A DNA stretch of 64,000 nt, taken from the NCBI RefSeq assembly GCF_000959725.1, contig NZ_CP009322.1:3472001-3536000 (forward strand). Reading direction: 5' to 3'. Source of the DNA: Burkholderia gladioli. GTDB taxonomy: Bacteria; Pseudomonadota; Gammaproteobacteria; Burkholderiales; Burkholderiaceae. The notes under the pieces are model-generated. The model was not told the DNA's origin. It saw only the letters and a list, made by a program, of their open reading frames with translations, and did not search any database. Positions 51,938 to 62,898 of this stretch are shown here, one piece after another (position 1 is the stretch's first letter; every line of letters begins with the position of its first letter). The translations under genes were made by a program, and so were the position numbers.

Positions 51938-53146
51938 TCAGTCGCGCGGCCGGTTCGCGATCGCGCGGATCGTCTCGAACAGGGCCGCGGCCGGCGGCGA
52001 GGCCAGCACGCCGGCGCGCCGGATGATGCCGATCGGCCGCGCGGTGCCGGCCAGCTCGATCGGCAGCGCCTTCACCTCGCCGCTGCGCAGCTCGCGCGTC
52101 ATCTGGCCTTGCGAGACCACCGCCAGCATCGCCGAGCGCGCCAGCAGGCCGCGCACGATCATCGAATCGCCGGTCTCGACGCTGGGCACCGGCTCGGCCT
52201 GGCCCGCCGTCGCGAAGGCGGCGGCGAGCAGCGCGCGCGAGGGCGTGTCGCGGCGCGGCAGTATCCATTGGTGGCCGGCCAGCGCGGCCAGCGAGACGCG
52301 CCGCTTGGCGGCCAGCGGATGATGGCTGCCGACGATGATCGCCAGCGGCTCGGCGAACAGCTCGTGGACTTCCAGGTCGGTGGCATAACGCGCATCGCGC
52401 AGCGCGCCGACGATGAAATCGAGGCTGCCCGCGCGCAGCGCCGCGCAGAGATCGTCGAAGGGGCTCTCGACCGTGCTGACCTGTACGCCCGGTTCGGCCG
52501 CCACCAGTTGCGCGATCGCCTCGGGCAGCAGCGAGGAGCGCGACAGCGGCAGCGCGCCCACCGCCACCTCGCCGGCCAGCGTGCCGTGGGCCGCCGCGAT
52601 GTCGCTGGCGAGCCGCGCCAGGTCGTTCAGCGCGTGGCGCGTGGTCTGGCCCAGCGCGACCGCGCGCGGCGTGGGCGTGAGGCCGCGCGCGGTGCGCAGG
52701 AACAGCTTGTCCTGCGCGCATTCCTCCAGCAGCGAGATCGCGGCGCTCACCGCCGGCTGGCTCACGCCCACCTGGCTGGCCACGGTCGGCATGTGGCGCG
52801 AGCGCAGCAGCCGGCAGAAGATATCCAGCCGCTTGTTGTTGAGCACGGCGGCCGGCACGTTGCGGTAGAGATCGTCGGCCTGCGCCTCGGCGCTCTTCCT
52901 GCGCCCCCATATCGACAGGTCGCGCATCACCGAGCGCACGCGCGGCAGGATCGCTTCGGCCGCGGGCGTGAGCACCACGCCGGCCGGCGTGCGCTGGAAC
53001 AGCGTCGTGTCGAGGCTGCCTTCGAGTTCATGGATCGCGCGCGTGATCGCCGACTGCACGCGAAACAGCTGGCGCGAGGCGCCGGCCAGGCTGCCGGTGT
53101 CGATCACGGCGAGGAAGGTGCGAAGGTGGCCGAGGTTGGGGGGCAT
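51938..53146 (-). CDS. LysR-type regulator with two HTH segments, 402 aa
   Basis: Convergent with the gallate operon. Residues about 5-70 form a LysR winged HTH (LRTFLAVIDTGSLAGASRQLFRVQSAITRAIHELE) and residues about 105-170 form a second one (LDIFCRLLRSRHMPTVASQVGVSQPAVSAAISLLEE, TPTPRAVALG). A normal substrate-binding domain follows. Most LysR proteins are about 300 residues with one HTH; the extra 100 or so residues are the duplicated DNA-binding domain. It probably activates galA-ligJ-ligK in response to gallate or a ring-cleavage product. Confidence 0.85.
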   Translation of the reverse strand: MPPNLGHLRTFLAVIDTGSLAGASRQLFRVQSAITRAIHELEGSLDTTLFQRTPAGVVLTPAAEAILPRVRSVMRDLSIWGRRKSAEAQADDLYRNVPAAVLNNKRLDIFCRLLRSRHMPTVASQVGVSQPAVSAAISLLEECAQDKLFLRTARGLTPTPRAVALGQTTRHALNDLARLASDIAAAHGTLAGEVAVGALPLSRSSLLPEAIAQLVAAEPGVQVSTVESPFDDLCAALRAGSLDFIVGALRDARYATDLEVHELFAEPLAIIVGSHHPLAAKRRVSLAALAGHQWILPRRDTPSRALLAAAFATAGQAEPVPSVETGDSMIVRGLLARSAMLAVVSQGQMTRELRSGEVKALPIELAGTARPIGIIRRAGVLASPPAAALFETIRAIANRPRD

Positions 53147-53223
53147 GGGCCGTGAGAGGATCGGGACGCGTCGTGGCCCGCCGGGCATGACGGGTCGACG
53201 ACATGCTACACGAGCATGCCGGA

Positions 53224-55860
<2,637 letters not shown>

Positions 55861-56225
55861 CGCTCAGTCCCGGGGGAGATGAAGCGCGCCGTCGCGCCCG
55901 GGAAATCGGCAAATGCCGCATAGCGGGCACTTGCATCCGGAGCGGAGGCAGGTAGCGTGCCGTCTTCCGGCAAGCGAGAAGAACGTGGGGCGGAACGCGA
56001 CGAAACGGAACGGCACCGGCGGTCGGGGCGCATGCGATTCTCGGCTTCGATCTGGCAGCGTGGGTGTGATGGATTGCTTTGTATACCGAATCGTCCAGGC
56101 CGGCAACGCTTACCTGCCTATGGAGCCGCCTCGCGCTACGAATCGGTCGTCGTCATGTCGCGCTCGGCGTCGTCGTGCGCCGGCGGCGTGCCGCAAGCCT
56201 CCCGCAAGGCCCCGCCATGCCACAG
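55861..56225. other. Intergenic region upstream of the DUF4157 gene
   Basis: About 365 bp without a recognisable gene. It contains the promoter side of the DUF4157 gene and, at its far end, the stop codon of an MFS remnant. A slightly AT-rich patch is present near 56070-56100. Confidence 0.5.
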
Positions 56226-56586
56226 TCACAGCGCAAGCGAGCCCAGCGACACGGCGCCCAGCACCACGAACGCGCTGGCATAACCGAAGTGCTGCGCGAG
56301 CACCCCGCCCAGCACGGGGCTCAGCGCCGCGCCCACGCCTTGCGCGGTGGCCACCGCCCCCTGCCCGACATTGACGCGCCCGGTGCCTTGCAGCAGCCGC
56401 ACGATCAGCGCCGATGCCGTCGAGGATCTGCACTGGCCAGACGCCGGCGCCGTTTATCAGCAGCGCGGCGATCGCGCTGCGCACCGGCAACGCGAGATAG
56501 GGGACCAGCAATACCCACCAATAGCCGTGCGAGGGGATCACGAGGCCGTGAGCCTGTCTGGCGGCACGGGCGAGGCGCCAGCCCAT
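56226..56586 (-). pseudogene. MFS transporter remnant (C-terminal part, frameshifted)
   Basis: The minus strand reads YWWVLLVPYLALPVRSAIAALL...VQILDGIGA, then must change frame near 56412 to continue LIVRLLQGTGRVNVGQGAV...GVLAQHFGYASAFVVLGAVSLGSLAL and stop. These are the last helices of a drug/metabolite-type MFS protein. The N-terminal two thirds are missing, and some residues are also lost at the frameshift. Confidence 0.8.
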
Positions 56587-56632
56587 CGACCTGCTTGACG
56601 GGCCGGCCAGCACCCTGCACGCGACGGCTCGA

Positions 56633-57463
56633 TCAGAGCGAGCGTTCGAGCCGCTTCGCGGTGGCTTGCAGCGCGGGCAGGAAGCTGCCTTCGAGCGTCG
56701 CCATGTCGACGCGGCCCGAGAACACGCTCACGCTGATCGCCGCCTCCACCACGCCGGCGCGGTTCTTCACCGGCACCGCCAGCGCCGACATGCCGAACTC
56801 GAGCTCCTGGTCGCTGACCGCATAACCCTGTTCGGCGGCGCGGTGGATCGCCTTCAGCACCGCCTCGGGGCTGACGAGCGTGCGGCTGGTGAGGCGCTTC
56901 ATCGGCACGCTGTCGAGCGAGGCGCGGATCGCCTCGTCCGACATGCCCGAGAGCAGCACGCGCCCGGTTGCCGAGCAATAGGCGGGCAGGCGCCCGCCGA
57001 GCTTCACGCCCGTCGAGACGATGCGCACCGCCTCGGCACGCGCCACGAATACCGAATAGCCCTCGTCGAGCACCGCCAGCGAGATCGACTCCTGCAGGCT
57101 GTCGCGCGCGTCGGCAAGCAGTGGCTGGGCGATCTGCGGCAGCGAGGAGGTGCTCAGGTAGGCGCCGCCGAGCCGCAGCATGCGCGGCAAGGGCGTGAAG
57201 AACTTGCCGTCGTGCGCGAGATAGCCGAGATCGACCAGCGTCAGCAGGCAGCGTCGCGCGGCCGGCCGGCTCAATTCCGCGAGATGCGCGGCGTCCGAAA
57301 CCGTCATGCGCGTGGTGGACGCGTTGAAGGCCTCGATGATCGCGAGGCCCTTCGCGAGCCCGCCCATCCCCTCCTTGGCGCGGGCGCCGCCGCTCGCGTT
57401 GTCGTCCTCCGAGGACGACAAGGCCCCTTCCCGACCGTTGACAGCTTCTGTGGTGGATGTCAT
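56633..57463 (-). CDS. tphR: IclR-family regulator of the terephthalate operon, 276 aa
   Basis: N-terminal winged HTH ([43 protein letters not shown]) and a GAF-like effector domain ([38 protein letters not shown]), as in PcaR/PobR/TphR-type activators. It is divergent from the oxygenase genes with a 138-bp shared region containing a perfect dyad. In Comamonas, TphR activates tph genes with terephthalate; the same role is inferred here from gene order. Confidence 0.87.
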   Translation of the reverse strand: MTSTTEAVNGREGALSSSEDDNASGGARAKEGMGGLAKGLAIIEAFNASTTRMTVSDAAHLAELSRPAARRCLLTLVDLGYLAHDGKFFTPLPRMLRLGGAYLSTSSLPQIAQPLLADARDSLQESISLAVLDEGYSVFVARAEAVRIVSTGVKLGGRLPAYCSATGRVLLSGMSDEAIRASLDSVPMKRLTSRTLVSPEAVLKAIHRAAEQGYAVSDQELEFGMSALAVPVKNRAGVVEAAISVSVFSGRVDMATLEGSFLPALQATAKRLERSL

Positions 57464-57492
57464 ATTGAATCAAATATCGAACAACGTACGGT

Positions 57493-57509
57493 ATTCGAAC
57501 ACATCGAAT
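57493..57509. promoter_or_regulatory. Candidate TphR (IclR) operator
   Basis: ATTCGA-ACACA-TCGAAT, a perfect 6-bp dyad with 5-bp spacer, in the AT-rich divergent promoter 30 bp from the tphR start and 93 bp from tphA2. Confidence 0.65.
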
Positions 57510-57601
57510 CGGAGCTGTCAACGGAATCGATCGGCGCCATGCGAGGTGTCGACGCCCGTCGAACCCCGCCGGCAGTTCCCGCAATACATGGAGCGAAGCA
57601 C

Positions 57602-58882
57602 TTGAACGTCATCCCCATCAAGCTGGCGCGCCGCGCCAGCGTCGCGTGGCCCGAGGAGGGCCTCACCCGCGTGCCCTACCAGGTGTTCCAGGACGAAGCC
57701 GTTTACGCGGACGAGCAGGAAGCGATTTTCCGCGGCCCGAACTGGAGCTTTCTCTGCCTCGAGACCGAGGTGCCGAACCCGGGCGACTTCCGCAGCACCT
57801 TCGTCGGCGACGCGCCGGTGGTGGTGACGCGCGATACCGACGGCGAACTCTATGCATTCGAGAACCGCTGCGCGCACCGCGGGGCGCTGGTCTGCCTGGA
57901 GGACCAGGGCAACGCCAGGGATTTCAGCTGCGTCTATCACGCCTGGACCTACAACCTGCAAGGCGACCTGGTGGGCGTCGCCTTCAAGGACGGCATCGAC
58001 GGCAAGGGCGGCATGAAGCCGGACTTCTGCACCGGCGACCACGGCCTGCGCAAGCTGCGCGTGGCGACCCTGCACGGGCTGGTGTTCGGCAGCTTTTCCG
58101 ACGACGTGGCGCCGCTCGACGAGTATCTCGGCGAGGAGATCGTCGAACGGATCGCGCGCGTGCTGGACAATCGTTCGCCGGTGGTGCTCGGCCGTTTCAC
58201 GCAGATGCTGCCGAACAACTGGAAGCTTTATTTCGAGAACGTTAAGGATTCCTACCATGCCAGCATCCTGCATCTGTTCTTCACCACGTTCCAGCTGAAT
58301 CGCTTGTCGCAGCGCGGCGGCATCATCGTCGACCCGAGCGGCGGCCATCACGTCAGTTATTCGGCCGTCGACCACGCCGCGGCCGCCGAGGCCGCGCAAG
58401 CGCAGCCGGCAGGCAACGACTACGCCGAGCAAAACATCCGCTCGGAAAGCGAGCATCGGCTGGAGGACACCTCGGTGCTCCAGGGCGTCGACGAATTCGG
58501 CGACGGCGTGACCCTGCAGATTCTCTCGGTATTCCCCGGTTTCGTGCTGCAGCAGATCCAGAACGCGATCGCGGTGCGCCAGATCCTGCCGCGCGGCACG
58601 CGCCAGACCGAGCTGAACTGGACCTACCTCGGCTTCGAGGACGACACGCCCGAGCTGCGGGAAATGCGGCTGCGCCAGTCGAACCTCGTGGGGCCGGCCG
58701 GTTATGTCTCGATGGAGGACGGCTGCGTCGGCGGCTTCGTGCAGCGCGGCATCGAGGGTGCCAGCGAGTGCCGCTCGGTGCTCGAAATGGGCGGCGACGA
58801 TGCCGAAAGCAGCTCGAGCCGCGTTACCGAGGCATCGATCCGGGGCTTCTGGAAAGCCTATCGCAACGCAATGGGATATTGA
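57602..58882 (+). CDS. tphA2: Terephthalate 1,2-dioxygenase, large oxygenase subunit, 426 aa
   Basis: Rieske non-haem iron oxygenase alpha subunit. The Rieske cluster is formed by [10 protein letters not shown] and CVYHAW; the mononuclear iron site is DSYHASILH, with the bridging Asp region [12 protein letters not shown]. Long stretches ([16 protein letters not shown], [22 protein letters not shown]) closely recall Comamonas TphA2, so terephthalate is the predicted substrate rather than anthranilate or benzoate. The start is probably TTG at 57602, with GGAG upstream; an in-frame ATG at 57539 would add 21 residues not typical of the family. Confidence 0.88.
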   Translation: MNVIPIKLARRASVAWPEEGLTRVPYQVFQDEAVYADEQEAIFRGPNWSFLCLETEVPNPGDFRSTFVGDAPVVVTRDTDGELYAFENRCAHRGALVCLEDQGNARDFSCVYHAWTYNLQGDLVGVAFKDGIDGKGGMKPDFCTGDHGLRKLRVATLHGLVFGSFSDDVAPLDEYLGEEIVERIARVLDNRSPVVLGRFTQMLPNNWKLYFENVKDSYHASILHLFFTTFQLNRLSQRGGIIVDPSGGHHVSYSAVDHAAAAEAAQAQPAGNDYAEQNIRSESEHRLEDTSVLQGVDEFGDGVTLQILSVFPGFVLQQIQNAIAVRQILPRGTRQTELNWTYLGFEDDTPELREMRLRQSNLVGPAGYVSMEDGCVGGFVQRGIEGASECRSVLEMGGDDAESSSSRVTEASIRGFWKAYRNAMGY

Positions 58883-58884
58883 GC

Positions 58885-59358
58885 ATGGCAGCACTGGACA
58901 TCCATCAGGCCATCGCCCGGGCACAGGCCGAATACGTGCGCTGCATCGACGACGGCGATCTCGCGCAATGGCCCGACTTCTTCACCGCCGAGTGCACCTA
59001 CAAGGTCACCACCGCCGACAATCATCGGCGCGGCATGCCGGGCGCGATGATCTACGCGGCCTCGCGCGGCATGCTGGCCGATCGCGTCGCGTCCCTGCGC
59101 GACGCCAATATCTACGAGCGCCACGCTTATCGGCATCTGCTCGGCCAGCCCTATGTCGTCTCGGCCGACGGCGGCGAGGCGCGCAGCGAAACCTCGTTCG
59201 TGGTGGCGCGCGTGATGCGCGACGGCAGCACGGACCTGTTCGCGACGGGGCGTTATTGCGATATCTACGCCGTCACCGACTCGGGCGTGAAGCTGCGCGA
59301 ACGGATCGTCGTTTGCGACAGCTCCCGCATCGATACCTTGCTGGCGCTGCCGCTATGA
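58885..59358 (+). CDS. tphA3: Terephthalate 1,2-dioxygenase, small oxygenase subunit, 157 aa
   Basis: Ring-hydroxylating dioxygenase beta subunit (NTF2-like fold), with QWPDFFTAECTYKVTTADNH near the N-terminus, LRDANIYERHAYRHLLG in the middle and the terminal IVVCDSSRIDTLLALPL. These segments parallel TphA3. Beta subunits are structural and carry no metal. Two bases separate it from tphA2, and its stop overlaps the tphB start (ATGA). Confidence 0.9.
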   Translation: MAALDIHQAIARAQAEYVRCIDDGDLAQWPDFFTAECTYKVTTADNHRRGMPGAMIYAASRGMLADRVASLRDANIYERHAYRHLLGQPYVVSADGGEARSETSFVVARVMRDGSTDLFATGRYCDIYAVTDSGVKLRERIVVCDSSRIDTLLALPL

Positions 59359-60347
59359 CGCGCGTCTCCATCGTTGCGCTCGCGATCGGCGACCCGAACG
59401 GCATCGGCCCGGAAATCGCGGTGCGTGCCGCGCTTGCGCCGAGCCCGTCCCGGCTCGTGCTGTTCGGCGATCGCCACGTGATCGACTGGTATGCGCGAGC
59501 CTGCGCGCCGCAGGCGCGGGCGCGCGCGGTCGCGATCGACGCCTTGCCGCCGGCCGAGGCGGGTGTGATCGACGTCGTCGACGTGCCGTCCTTGCCGCGC
59601 GACGCGTTTTCGCCGGGCACGATCGCCGCGCAAGCCGGCACGGCGACGCTCGCCTATGCCGCGGCCGCGATCGACGCCGCCCGCGACGGGCATGCCGACG
59701 CGGTGATCGCCTGCCCGCATTCGGAAACGGCGATCCACGCGTCCGGCGTGAAGTTCGCGGGATATCCCGGCTTCCTCGCCGGGCGGGCCGGCCTGCCGGC
59801 CGACGACGTCTACCTGATGCTGGTCGGCGGCGGGCTGCGCATCGTCCATGCCACGCTGCATGAAGGCATCGTGCCGGCGCTGGCCCGGCTCAGCCGCCAC
59901 CACGTCGAGCGGGCCGCCCGCGCGGCGGTGGCCGCGCTGCAGCGCATGGGCGTCGCGCGTCCGGTGGTCGGGCTGATGGGCATCAATCCGCATGCGGGCG
60001 AGGGCGGGCTGTTCGGGCGCGAGGACATCGAAATCACCGAGCCGGTGGCGCTCGCCCTGCGCGAGGATGGCATCGAGGTGGTCGGCCCGCAGGGCGCCGA
60101 CCTGCTGCTCGGCGATGCGCGCGTCGATGTATTCGTGGCGATGTATCACGACCAGGGGCACATTCCGGTCAAGCTGCGCGCCGGCCGCCATTGCGCCGCG
60201 CTCTCGCTGGGCGCCGGCGTGGTGTTTTCGAGCGTCGGGCACGGCAGCGGCTTCGACATCGCGGGGCGTCTGTGCGCCGATCCCGCGCCGCTGACGGGCG
60301 CGATCCGGCTGGTCGCGACGGGCATGGTCGCGTCGCCCGAGGCCTGA
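59355..60347 (+). CDS. tphB: Terephthalate dihydrodiol dehydrogenase, PdxA family (TphB), 330 aa
   Basis: PdxA-like metal-dependent dehydrogenase. It converts the cis-dihydrodiol of terephthalate to protocatechuate with loss of CO2. Metal His residues lie in CPHSETAIH, LHEGIVPALARLSRHHV and MYHDQGHIPVKL; the NAD/phosphate region follows (GAGVVFSSVGHGSGFDIAG). Association with tphA2A3 upstream and tphA1 downstream distinguishes it from the vitamin B6 enzyme PdxA. Confidence 0.9.
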   Translation: MTRVSIVALAIGDPNGIGPEIAVRAALAPSPSRLVLFGDRHVIDWYARACAPQARARAVAIDALPPAEAGVIDVVDVPSLPRDAFSPGTIAAQAGTATLAYAAAAIDAARDGHADAVIACPHSETAIHASGVKFAGYPGFLAGRAGLPADDVYLMLVGGGLRIVHATLHEGIVPALARLSRHHVERAARAAVAALQRMGVARPVVGLMGINPHAGEGGLFGREDIEITEPVALALREDGIEVVGPQGADLLLGDARVDVFVAMYHDQGHIPVKLRAGRHCAALSLGAGVVFSSVGHGSGFDIAGRLCADPAPLTGAIRLVATGMVASPEA

Positions 60348-60374
60348 GGCGGGAAAAATTTTCGAGGACTTGTT

Positions 60375-61367
60375 TTGGACTACTGTATTTCAATCGAAGG
60401 CAGCGATATTGCCTTTCCGTGCGCCGAGGGCGAGACCGTGCTCGATGCCGCCGAACGCGCCGGCTATGCGGTGCCGTATTCGTGCCGCAAGGGCGTGTGT
60501 TCGACCTGCGAGGGCGGGCTGGCCGCCGGCAGCGGGCGCTCGCCGGTGCAGGGCGCCGTGTCGGGGCCTGCCGGGCGCGTGCTGCTCTGCTGCCTGCGTC
60601 CGGCTTCGGACCTGAGGATCGCGCCGCGCCGTATCGACAAGCGCGATCCGGTGGCACGCAAGACGCTCGACGTATCGGTCTATCGCATCACGCGGGCGGC
60701 CGACGTCAGCATCCTGCAGTTGCGCCTGCCGACCGGCGTACGCGCGAAGTTCGCCGCGGGCCAGTACCTGCAGGTCGAGCTTGACGACGGCACGCGCCGC
60801 AATTATTCGATGGCCAATCCGCCTCACGAGAGCGATGCCGTGCAGCTGCACGTGCGCCATGTCCCCGGCGGCCGCTTCTCGAGCGAGGTGCTGGGCAGGC
60901 TGGAGAAGGGCGACAAGCTGCGGATCGAGCTGCCGTTCGGCGAATTCACGCTGCGCGAGGATGCCGGCAAGCCCGCGATCCTGATCGCGACCGGCACCGG
61001 TTTCGCGCCGGTGAAATCGATCGTCGAGGATGCGCTGCGACGCAGGATCGATCGGCCGATGACGCTCTACTGGGGCGCTCGCACCGAAGCCGACCTGTAC
61101 CTGGCCTCGCTCGCGCGTAAGTGGCACGACAGCGGCCGGCTGCGCTTCGTGCCGGTGCTGTCCGCGCCGCACGAAGGCTGGGCCGGGCGGCGCGGCCTGG
61201 TGCACCAGGCCGTGCTCGAGGATTTCGGCTCGCTCGGCGGCCATGAAGTTTACGCCTGCGGAAACCCCGCCATGGTGCAGGCCGCGCAGGAAGCCTTTAC
61301 CAAGGCCGGACTCGACGAGGCGGATTTCTTCAGCGACGCCTTCGTCCAGACCGCGCCAATCGATTAG
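60375..61367 (+). CDS. tphA1: Terephthalate dioxygenase reductase component, 330 aa
   Basis: Electron transfer flavoprotein with an N-terminal plant-type [2Fe-2S] ferredoxin domain (YSCRKGVCSTCEGG ... LLCC), an FAD domain (RNYSMANPP, the family RxYS motif) and an NAD domain (LIATGTGFAPVKSIVEDAL, YACGNPAMVQ). It delivers NADH electrons to TphA2A3. The start is a TTG with GAGG upstream; no ATG is available near the family N-terminus. It follows tphB by 27 bp, giving the A2-A3-B-A1 order of Comamonas. Confidence 0.9.
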   Translation: MDYCISIEGSDIAFPCAEGETVLDAAERAGYAVPYSCRKGVCSTCEGGLAAGSGRSPVQGAVSGPAGRVLLCCLRPASDLRIAPRRIDKRDPVARKTLDVSVYRITRAADVSILQLRLPTGVRAKFAAGQYLQVELDDGTRRNYSMANPPHESDAVQLHVRHVPGGRFSSEVLGRLEKGDKLRIELPFGEFTLREDAGKPAILIATGTGFAPVKSIVEDALRRRIDRPMTLYWGARTEADLYLASLARKWHDSGRLRFVPVLSAPHEGWAGRRGLVHQAVLEDFGSLGGHEVYACGNPAMVQAAQEAFTKAGLDEADFFSDAFVQTAPID

Positions 61368-61420
61368 CGATACGACGCATTCGACTCATCACCATAACAA
61401 ACCCCAAGGAGACAACAACC

Positions 61421-62800
61421 GTGACAACGGCCCCCCCGATCGATGTCGCCGACATCATCGAACGTCAGAAGGTCGGCAGTGGACAGTGCATGGTGGTATT
61501 GCTGTGCGCACTGCTGATGTTCCTCGACGGATTCGATACCCAGGCGATCAGCTATATCGTTCCCGCCCTCTCGCATGACTGGCACCTGCCGAGGGAAATC
61601 CTCGGCTCCATCTTCTCGGCGGCGCTGGTCGGCCTGATGGTCGGCTACCTGGCCGTCGCGCCGCTGTCGTCGCGCTTCGGGCACAAGCGGATGATGATCG
61701 CGAGCACGCTGATGTTCGCCGCCTTCACCATGCTGACCGTGTTCGCGACCAGCGTGAGCGAGCTGATCGGCCTGCGCTTCCTGACCGGCATCGGCCTGGG
61801 CGCGGCGGCGCCCAGCGCGGTCGCGCTGACCTGCGAGTTCGCGCCGAAGCGTCTGCGCTCGACCTTCGTGCTGCTGGTCTATTGCGGCTTCTCGCTCGGT
61901 TTCGTGGTCGCGGGCCTGGCCGCCGGCGTGCTGATGCCGGTGTTCGGCTGGCAATCGATGATGGAGGTCGGCGCCATCGCGCCGCTCGTGCTGAGCGTGC
62001 TGCTCGCCTGGCTGCTGCCCGAATCGCCGGTGTTCCTGCAGCGCCGCGCCGATGCGGACGCGAGGATGCGCAAGGTGTTCGTGCGGCTGTTTCCGCGCCT
62101 GGCGGTGCCCGCCGACGCGCGCTTCCGCTTCGAGGCGCCGGCGGAATCGAGGGCGGGCGTCGCGGCGCTGGTGCGCGGCCGGACCTCGATCGGCACCGTG
62201 CTGCTCTGGCTGATCTTCTTCCTGAATCTCGCGGAGTTCTATTTCATCCAGAGCTGGTTGCCGACCATGCTGAACGGGCTGCACCACGCGCCGGCCACGG
62301 TGGTGTGGATCACCGCGCTGCCGACCATCGCCGGCGTGCTGTCGGCCGTGCCGCTCGGCCTCGCGATGGACCGGATCGGCGCCTACGCGACGTTGACCGT
62401 CATGTACCTGGCCGGCAGCGTGTTTCTCTGGCTGGTCGGCGGCGCGTTTTCCGGCAGCGTCGCGTGGTTGATGGTCAGCGTGTTCTGCGCGGGCTTCTGC
62501 ATCAGCGGCGGCCAGAAGAGCGTGATCGCGCTGGCCGCCGTCTACTACCCGCTCGAGCTGCGCTCCACCGGCGTGGGCTGGGCGCTGGGCATCGGTCGCC
62601 TGGGCGGCATCGCCGGGCCGCTGGTTGCCGGCATGCTCTATTCGGCGCACTGGAGCCCCGCGGAGATCTTCCGTTTCGCGGCCCTGCCGGTGCTTGTCGC
62701 CGCGGCCGGCGTGTTCGCGATGGGGCGCCTCGACCGCCTCGGGCGAACACCGGCCGGCGTGCGCCGCGACGCATCCGAGCGACGCGGCAACGCGGCCTGA
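61421..62800 (+). CDS. AAHS-family MFS transporter, probable terephthalate uptake, 459 aa
   Basis: Aromatic acid:H+ symporter family. The DGFD motif in helix 1 (MFLDGFDTQAISYIVPAL) and the loop 2-3 sequence PLSSRFGHKRMM resemble PcaK and BenK. The start is GTG with AAGGAG upstream. It is 53 bp after tphA1 in the same direction. In Comamonas the uptake role is filled by the TphC binding protein with a tripartite transporter; here no tphC is present, and this symporter is the likely replacement. Confidence 0.88.
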   Translation: MTTAPPIDVADIIERQKVGSGQCMVVLLCALLMFLDGFDTQAISYIVPALSHDWHLPREILGSIFSAALVGLMVGYLAVAPLSSRFGHKRMMIASTLMFAAFTMLTVFATSVSELIGLRFLTGIGLGAAAPSAVALTCEFAPKRLRSTFVLLVYCGFSLGFVVAGLAAGVLMPVFGWQSMMEVGAIAPLVLSVLLAWLLPESPVFLQRRADADARMRKVFVRLFPRLAVPADARFRFEAPAESRAGVAALVRGRTSIGTVLLWLIFFLNLAEFYFIQSWLPTMLNGLHHAPATVVWITALPTIAGVLSAVPLGLAMDRIGAYATLTVMYLAGSVFLWLVGGAFSGSVAWLMVSVFCAGFCISGGQKSVIALAAVYYPLELRSTGVGWALGIGRLGGIAGPLVAGMLYSAHWSPAEIFRFAALPVLVAAAGVFAMGRLDRLGRTPAGVRRDASERRGNAA

Positions 62801-62898
62801 ATCCCTCACGCAAGCCTTCCCACCTCGATCAACACGATGCAGCCCGATGCGGCGCCGTCCCGGACGGAACCGCGGGGCTTCGTCTTGCCGGAAATTTC

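Noticed and set aside
56110..56613. 167-residue minus-strand protein
   Set aside because: Only its first half resembles an MFS protein, and the similarity then continues in another frame, so it is a pseudogene.
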